Shown: piece after piece, positions 20,123 through 25,700 of the stretch | Layout of the letters: every line of letters starts with the position of its first letter | How positions within the stretch are numbered: the stretch's first letter is position 1 | NCBI GenBank assembly: GCA_032433595.1 | Contig: JASWJB010000470.1 | Span: 1 to 25,700, forward strand | DNA: 25,700 nt | DNA from: Conoideocrella luteorostrata | Taxonomy: Eukaryota; Ascomycota; Sordariomycetes; Hypocreales; Clavicipitaceae | Direction of reading: 5' to 3' | Notes under the pieces: model-generated | Told to the model about the DNA's origin: nothing | The model's database searches: none | Seen by the model: the letters and a program-made list of their open reading frames with translations, nothing else | Made by a program: the position numbers and the translations under genes

Positions 20123-21355
20123 TCACATTTCTGTCTCTCTCGGGTCACCATCCTCGACGTTTGTGAGCCCTGTTGTCAACACCAGTTTAGCATAATTGAC
20201 CTCGAAATCAATGCCCTTTTTCTCAGCCATCGTTGAGAAATAGCTCAACAATTTAGCTCCAGGGTGACGACGTTCCAGTAGGCTCACAAGCGCGCTCGTG
20301 GCTTCCCCCAAATTCCTCAAGTGTCGTTTGGTTGGCCCCTTCCATAGTCGACAGAGTCTAACCTTTAGTTCTCTATAGGCTAGATAAACGTAAAATAATG
20401 GCGACGGCTGCATCAATGAGGCTTCTTCATTCAGCCAATCGTCGTGGAACATTTCTGTGCGACTCGATCCAACGAATCTACCAATAACCACCGGTAGCCA
20501 TTCCGATACTTCTTCCACGAGATCTACGGAATTGTCTGGAATCGATAATCCTGTCCTCTCAGGATCATTATCTGTGCCCGTCTCAAGGTATTTAGTTGTC
20601 CACTGCTCAACACGGCGAAGCTTTTCCAAGTCTTCCAGAAATTCTCCACAAGCATCGTTGATCCTTGACAGCAGTTGCCCAACTGTAACACCCTCTATCA
20701 ATTTATACCCAGGAGACTCTTTGACTGTTTCGCGGTATAAAAGGCTGAAAGCATAGGACTCGAGTTCGCAGAAGGCTACGTGCCAGTCAGGAGATCTATT
20801 CGTGTCCCCAGAATGTAAGTGATCAAAAAAAAACTGTAGAAGTTGGTCATAGGTCAGACCTAGCGTCACAGGAATGAGGGTGCGCCGCCACTTCACAACT
20901 TCTTCCTCCAGTTGATCTCTAGTCATCTGTCGCAACTGTGACACCGTAGCGTATCCTGGGATATTTAAATCTCCCTTGTCATTCAATCGTGGACGAGGGA
21001 TAGTCTTCGGCACTGCTCCGATTTTGTGTAGCATCCACCATATGGCGTTCAAATCTTGGTTCAATTGGTTTTTCGCCACATGTCCCATTAGATCGTCAAG
21101 ATTCAATATAGAAACTTGTTCTCCACCTGCAGCATCATGCTGAGTGAGCCTCACAACACCTCTTGCTAAAGGATGGTCTTCCGGAAGACCCCTCTCAACC
21201 ACGTTATCGATCTTCGGCTTCTTCCCCTTAGGCTCATCATCCTCGTTTCTAGGTTCAACTCCTTTTCTGTCACGCTTTCTAGTATGCGGTTTGGGCTCTT
21301 CAGAGGCCTGAGTTGCGCCAGACCGGACGACAGAACCGGGAAGCGTATCATCCAT
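20123..21355 (-). CDS. Unrecognised 410-residue protein (orphan candidate)
   Basis: A single open frame without introns, starting at the first ATG of the frame. I do not recognise a family. The first 55 residues are hydrophilic with basic clusters RKRDRK and KGKKPK that could serve as nuclear localisation signals. The rest (about 60-400) looks like a soluble, mostly helical protein with many Leu/Glu/Arg, two adjacent Trp (IWWML) and no membrane segment or signal peptide. Its codons are less GC-rich at the third position than those of fox2. It sits alone in an AT-richer island, bracketed by a diverged repeat pair about 0.35 kb and 1 kb away. A frame of this length in such sequence is unlikely by chance, so it is probably a real or recently lost gene, lineage-restricted or horizontally acquired. 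Confidence 0.65.
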   Translation of the reverse strand: MDDTLPGSVVRSGATQASEEPKPHTRKRDRKGVEPRNEDDEPKGKKPKIDNVVERGLPEDHPLARGVVRLTQHDAAGGEQVSILNLDDLMGHVAKNQLNQDLNAIWWMLHKIGAVPKTIPRPRLNDKGDLNIPGYATVSQLRQMTRDQLEEEVVKWRRTLIPVTLGLTYDQLLQFFFDHLHSGDTNRSPDWHVAFCELESYAFSLLYRETVKESPGYKLIEGVTVGQLLSRINDACGEFLEDLEKLRRVEQWTTKYLETGTDNDPERTGLSIPDNSVDLVEEVSEWLPVVIGRFVGSSRTEMFHDDWLNEEASLMQPSPLFYVYLAYRELKVRLCRLWKGPTKRHLRNLGEATSALVSLLERRHPGAKLLSYFSTMAEKKGIDFEVNYAKLVLTTGLTNVEDGDPRETEM

Positions 21356-22102
21356 GTCGAGCGGCGTTGTTTAGCCCGATTTCGTCTGACGCAGCCGTAA
21401 TAAAGTGGTGCACTGTTCAATGACAGTTTCAGTAGCTATAATTAACTTGAGAAACCTCAAGGATAGTGTATTGACCGCAAACTAAAACCATCGGGACACA
21501 AAGCGATAAAATTGAGGACTTTTCGTACCGGTGAGAGAACGTGAGGAGCGAAAACTGAGAGCTGCGGCTCAAAATAATGTTTGTCCCCAATTTCGCGTTA
21601 TTCCAGTGTTGACAGCTGTTCCGATTAATGTTAACACCCGTCTACTAAACCGGCAGCTGCCAATAAGATAATAGCCAAACCTCTGTCTTCCTTCTTCCCC
21701 ACCCTCCTATACTTATGAGAACTCCTAACGACCTCCCTTTCGTGTCGGAACTCCCAATCCACTAACAACATCGCTTGCGCCCCTCCTTCGTCTTCAGCAG
21801 GTCTATCTACTCCCACTCTTACTTTCCTTGGTTCTACTCAACCGCTCAGCGCAAAGCTGAAAATCATCCCCCAATGTCTAGAGACACAATTTCTAAGGCT
21901 TGCATATCTTTAGCCCGTCCTCGTGAAACTCCAGTCTCTCAAATCTCCTCATAGAAAACCCGCTCATGTTGCTCAGTCCAAACGACGCTCGGCCCCGCCT
22001 CTCTCAAATTTGAAAGGGACCTCTCTAACGATGTTCCAGCTCAGGTGGTTTTCCTTGTTCCATAACTCTCGCTGAGTCTCCAAACTCAATGGATCACATG
22101 TA

Positions 22103-22264
22103 TCAGAATAAGTGCCTGTTTCGCGGGTTTGTGGTAACGGCCCCCGTCTTCTTTACAACCTCATCCTCATCACTCAAGGGATGTTTATCTGCCAGGTGAT
22201 TATCCATCGCCAGCTCCAGCGCGAAAAGCACTAGTAAGCAGTGCGGAAATTGATAACTTTTCAT
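22103..22264 (-). CDS. Possible short secreted-like peptide or gene remnant (doubtful)
   Basis: A 53-codon frame from the ATG at 22264 begins with a Lys and a hydrophobic stretch (CLLVLFALELA) followed by a polar, acidic tail. This resembles a signal peptide plus a short mature part. The frame is open a further 12 codons upstream. No Cys pairs or family match are seen, and it lies beside decayed repeats, so it could be a relic or chance. Confidence 0.15.
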   Translation of the reverse strand: MKSYQFPHCLLVLFALELAMDNHLADKHPLSDEDEVVKKTGAVTTNPRNRHLF

Positions 22265-22324
22265 CACCGGATTAGCTTGGATGTTTCTAATGCCAACCAA
22301 AATAAATATCTTAGTTCCCGCTGG

Positions 22325-22475
22325 AACCGTATTCCTGCAATATGCAATGCAAGTCTAGCAATGCGATTAAGGTCTTGCTGAAATATGGGGTCCTATCAGG
22401 CGAACAGAGTAGGGGCAATCGACCAAAAGTGCAAAGCATAACGTGATTTATAGTTCATAAATCACAAAAGAATAC
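22325..22475. repeat. Decayed direct repeat, right copy
   Basis: The counterpart of 19643-19780, in the same orientation with gaps and mostly transition differences. It contains a perfect 9-base inverted repeat at 22443-22465. The two copies are about 2.7 kb apart with the orphan gene between them. Confidence 0.5.
22443..22465. repeat. Perfect 9-bp hairpin GTGATTTAT / ATAAATCAC
   Basis: The arms at 22443-22451 and 22457-22465 are exact reverse complements around the 5-base loop AGTTC. The same place in the left repeat copy (about 19749-19771) is only partly palindromic. Confidence 0.8.
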
Positions 22476-22607
22476 TAGTAAAAGCAACAGCTTAATAGAC
22501 CCATAATAGATAGCCAAAGGGAGATTTAAGTTTTATTAGGATCGCGTTGGCAGCTCAGATGAGTGCAGGTTATCGGTGAACAAATGCTTGACACAAGGGA
22601 CGCGCTG

Positions 22608-22617
22608 ATTGGCCAAT
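22608..22617. promoter_or_regulatory. Back-to-back CCAAT boxes upstream of cdc73
   Basis: ATTGGCCAAT places CCAAT on both strands, and another ATTGG follows at 22621-22625 (CTATTGGC). They lie about 290-300 bases before the cdc73 ATG. CCAAT is the site of the fungal HAP (CBC) complex. Binding here is inferred. Confidence 0.4.
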
Positions 22618-22907
22618 CTATTGGCACGGAGGACAAAGCTCTCAACTCAACCACGGCCCTCACAAAAGCTATCCTCACCACGACATTCGCATCTTATCTA
22701 ACCCACCACCACGATCTGGGGTGATAGCTGTCATCGCTTTCATATCACCGCTCATCTGCGACATCTTTCGGCTCTCAATAAATCGTCTGATTGGCGCTTC
22801 ATCCTTCTCCGCTCTTGCCCTACCCTCTTGTACCTTTGGCCGATGGTAATTGTCCTGTGATTCCCAACCGTCTATTTCGCGCGGTATCGCTCATCAACAT
22901 CTCCATC

Positions 22908-24241
22908 ATGGCTGCCGATCACGATCCTCTTCTGCTTCTGCGCAGAGCTATCTCCAGCAGCCAGTCATTTATCCCGAGCGCTTCTGAAGACCCAGGCGCG
23001 GCAGAGTCACCTCTCGCCCAGGCGAGTCACTTGCAGTTCTCGAGCCAGGGCATTGCCGTTGCCATCGATGCCCCGACGCGATTTATTTCCAATGAAAACC
23101 CCGTCGATCTTCGCAGTATCTACTTTGCCTGGCTGAATCGCGAACTTGCCATTCCAGAATACAATGCCTCGGCTACCACACTCAATGATCAACTGGCTGC
23201 TGCTGGATCTGCTGGCAAGGTCCAAAACTTGGGTTTCATCGAACGTCTAGATCTGATTACGTGGCTGGAAGGAGCCAGCGAGGAGAGCGAATACATTAAG
23301 CCGGTTGCAGGAGATGCAGATGCCACAGCCGCTGGGACTGCTCCCGCAGCCAAACCCGGAGCTGTGTCTGCGGCTGCTCAGGCAAGGGCCGGCAAAGGGA
23401 CATTGGACCCAAGACTAGCGAGCGTTTACGACGGTGAGCGGAAGATGGGTGATAGGAACACTGTCCTGAGAGGAGTCAAACCCACTGTACGTATGAGCTC
23501 TTGATGCTCACCCACGCTGTATATAAGACGAGCAGATGCCTGTCTTTCACCCTGTGTCTAACAGCCATAACAATTACTAACTCTACATCGCAGGACTTCT
23601 CACATGTTCGGAAGTTGGCTGCTCCATTCATTAAGAAGAAGTCACAGCCAGTTTCAATGCCAGGCGCAGCATCATCACTATCACTCAATCAAAAGGGTCC
23701 TACTAGGAGACCGGACCCTATCATTCTTCTGTCGCCATCCGCCTCGTCCTTGCTTCGCATGACCAACGCCCGATCGTTCCTCGAGGAGGGCAAATATATA
23801 CCTCCAGATACTAGCGGCTCTACAGCCAGTATGCTACACGTCCAACGTACCATGCGAGCCATCGATCCCAACCGCCCTTTGCGCTTCATCCTTGTCGAAG
23901 GCTCCGAGCAATTCAAACCTGAATACTGGAATCGCGTGGTGGCAGTTTTCACCACTGGCCAGACATGGCAGTTTAAAAATTACAAATGGAGCAGCCCCAA
24001 CGAGTTGTTCAAGCATACACTGGGCGTGTATGTAGGTTGGCGAGGCGATCAGAATCCGGATAGCATTCAAAATTGGGGACATAAGGTGCTATCTACGGGC
24101 ATTGATCGATGGCGTGGTGGTGATGGCGCAGATGCTTCCCGGTTCAGGGATAAGGAAATCGTGGAACAGATATGGAAGTCGATTGAGATGAACATGAGGA
24201 ACAAAGGTTGGCGAATTGATGCTGCTCCGACGTCGATATAG
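22908..24241 (+). CDS. cdc73: Cdc73, RNA polymerase II-associated Paf1-complex subunit
   Basis: Two exons, 22908-23486 and 23594-24241, with a 107-nt GTACGT...CAG intron; 408 residues. The C-terminal domain (about 230-400) carries the Cdc73 hallmarks: DPIILLSPSASSLLRM (234-249), the SFLEEGKYIPPD segment, and RFILVEGSEQFKPEYWNRVV (290-309) followed by AVFTTGQTWQFKNYKW and GVYVGWRGD. This region has a Ras-like fold without a nucleotide site and helps attach the Paf1 complex to transcribed chromatin. The N-terminal half is typical of the fungal protein, with an Ala/Pro-rich linker at about 145-170. Cdc73 supports elongation, histone H2B ubiquitination and H3 methylation in the nucleus. The ATG at 22908 was chosen because it starts the conserved MAADHDPLLLLRRAI; the frame upstream has no other ATG. 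Confidence 0.95.
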
Positions 24242-24973
24242 GCACTTTGGTGGCTTCCATGTTTGCGAAGGCTAGCGCGGAGTTTTGCCCCTTGCTGGTT
24301 TCGTTTCGTCACTATTCATGTTTGTGTCTTGGTCTTCTACATTTGGAGCTGGAGATACGGTCACATCAATACATCAAAAGAAAGCGTCGGCGTTTGGTTC
24401 TTGATTTGGGCGGACAGATGTGGTGGGGATAACTTCAGTGGGGAGGGAGGCAGGATGAGAAATGCGGTGTGTAGCTTATGGTGATTTCATACTCCATTTG
24501 AAGATGTTACGTCAACTGGTGCTATCAAACTACATAGGATTACTGAATCAACGCGTGTAACTGCGTAGCGGTATCCAATTACACGAGTCTCACCATTGCT
24601 GTCCTCTCCCGCCAAGCAGTCACCAGCTACTAACTACATGGGCGAAAGTCAGTGTCATGAATTCCCCCTGCTTTTCCCCATCTCAAACACCCATCATCTC
24701 GCCGAATACGAGAACACAATTAGCCAGACTGGTCAAGCACTCCCAGCCGATTCTCAGATTTTAGCCAAAACCGCTCGCATGGCGCTCGTGGGCTTGCAAG
24801 GGTGACCCGAGCCGACGGAACAAGCTATCGAATCCAGCACGACGTTCTGGAAAATTCTGACGTGGCGTCACCCCCTCCAACCCTTCCCTCTCCGCGGGCG
24901 CTGGCAGACAACCCTGGGAGTCCTCTAACTAAGGGGACGGCTCGGCCGTTGAGTCTCCATCAAAAGCGGGCGC

Positions 24974-24988
24974 AAAAAAAAAAAAAAA
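24974..24988. repeat. A homopolymer, 15 bases
   Basis: An uninterrupted A run in the gene-free right end. No retroelement body is recognisable upstream of it. Confidence 0.8.
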
Positions 24989-25291
24989 CTATTACTTCTT
25001 TGTAATTCAACGAATGGTTCGACAAAAGAGGAATGCATTCGCGTGTCCGTGTCAGGGTCGGCAACCAGCATGCAGGAAATGATGTGATATAATAGGATCC
25101 CCGGGAAATTTTTCCATACGCCCCCCCGTCATTCCGCTGACCAACCTGTCCTACCAGTATCACTTGAATAGACCCTGTGCAATGAATGGGCGTTGTTCTT
25201 AATTAGCTACTCCGTGGTTAGTACGTAAATCCTGCCGGCCGAGTGCGTACGGCTTCCCCGAGAACGAAATGAAAAATAAGGGGGGGGAACC

Positions 25292-25300
25292 TACTCCGTA
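25292..25300. repeat. TACTCCGTA element
   Basis: An exact copy of the dispersed nine-base element. A related TACTCCGTG lies 84 bases to the left, followed by GTTAGTACGT. Confidence 0.6.
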
Positions 25301-25680
25301 CATGAGAAATGGACCAATGGGGCAAGCTTAAATTAAGGACCCCCATGCCTGTCAGAACTGATGACTGTTGTTCTGCACCTTTAACAACGATCCTTCAAGG
25401 TTAGATCTTGCCGAGCCGTGGGTATATTGTTCCCGGTTTTTTTTTTGCATGCTATGCAGAAGGGGACGGGAAAAAAAATTCTAAAACCCAAAAACCACCA
25501 GCGTCCCTGCATGGTGATGTAGTGTTCATGACGCCAGAATTCTGCAAGTGGTTTAGTTTCAGCTTAGCATCGAGGCAATATAGGTCCGAACCGTCCCCAT
25601 CCGTCCAGCGGCCGCGGTGCTGTGCTGTGCGCTTTCCGCTGTCGAGGTTCGCCGATGCGGAAAGCGGCAGAGTTTTTTAG

Positions 25681-25700
25681 TTTTTTTTTTTTTTTTTTTT
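25681..25700. repeat. T homopolymer at the window edge, at least 20 bases
   Basis: The last 20 bases are all T, preceded by a shorter T6 run, so the true length is not visible. Confidence 0.8.

Larger units (their letters stand above)
21356..22907. other. Divergent region between the orphan gene and cdc73
   Basis: This holds the upstream region of the minus-strand orphan gene, then stretches with short minus-strand frames (22264-22103 and 21816-21631) that look like coding remnants, then the right copy of the decayed repeat, then the cdc73 promoter from about 22560 with CCAAT elements. No complete gene is supported. Confidence 0.5.
24242..25700. other. Gene-free right end of the window
   Basis: The cdc73 3' UTR probably occupies the first few hundred bases. 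Further right are a 15-base A run (24974-24988), TACTCCGTG at 25208-25216, TACTCCGTA at 25292-25300, and several G, A and T homopolymers. The window ends in a T run. A short plus-strand frame at 25408-25680 lacks any ATG start or motif and is not accepted. Confidence 0.6.

Noticed and set aside
21631..21816. 61-codon minus-strand frame upstream of the orphan gene
   Set aside because: It is short, has no motif and no supporting splice sites; possibly a remnant.
25408..25680. 90-codon frame at the right end
   Set aside because: It has no ATG at the start, runs through homopolymers and has no recognisable features.
1..25700. CRISPR arrays, bacterial operons, rRNA genes, viral genes or a biosynthetic gene cluster
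   Set aside because: None was seen. The direct repeats present are short microsatellites or decayed pairs, and the genes are intron-bearing eukaryotic ones without a polyketide or peptide synthase core.

Overview
The window looks like a piece of a filamentous ascomycete chromosome (Pezizomycotina, probably a Sordariomycete; the class is inferred from overall protein resemblance only). The genes have short introns (50-213 nt) with GTAAGT, GTACGT or GTCAGT donors and CAG/TAG acceptors. There are CT-rich 5' leaders, a nuclear tRNA gene with an intron after position 37, long intergenic spaces, and no bacterial features such as operons or ribosome binding sites.

Layout, left to right: (1) a mitochondrial carnitine/acylcarnitine carrier, + strand, 484-1737; (2) a histidine-phosphatase (phosphoglycerate mutase superfamily) protein, - strand, 3011-5126, with a tiny first exon carrying the first catalytic Arg; (3) about 3.5 kb with no convincing gene, holding several copies of a TACTCCGTA / TACGGAGTA palindrome; (4) a CorA-like two-transmembrane protein in four exons, + strand, 8645-10462; (5) the peroxisomal multifunctional beta-oxidation enzyme Fox2 in seven exons, + strand, 11755-14964; (6) an RNF216-like RING-IBR-RING ubiquitin ligase, - strand, 15444-17360; (7) an intron-containing tRNA-Pro(CGG), - strand, 18285-18393; (8) an AT-richer, gene-poor island of about 4 kb (18.4-22.6 kb) with decayed repeats flanking an unrecognised 410-residue protein (20123-21355); (9) the Paf1-complex subunit Cdc73 in two exons, + strand, 22908-24241; (10) about 1.4 kb without a gene, ending in a T run at the window edge.

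Two genes belong to one metabolic programme. Fox2 shortens fatty acids in the peroxisome, and the carnitine carrier brings the resulting acylcarnitine/acetylcarnitine into mitochondria. Both promoters contain CCTCGG/CCGAGG, the core recognised by the FarA/FarB fatty-acid regulators of Aspergillus. The other conserved genes (Cdc73, RBR ligase, histidine phosphatase) are housekeeping or regulatory and show no obvious link to that pathway.

The least explained parts are the repeat-flanked island with the orphan gene, the dispersed TACTCCGTA palindromes, and a hydrophobic, apparently membrane-spanning insert inside the IBR of the ubiquitin ligase. I did not find a clearly new multi-gene system.
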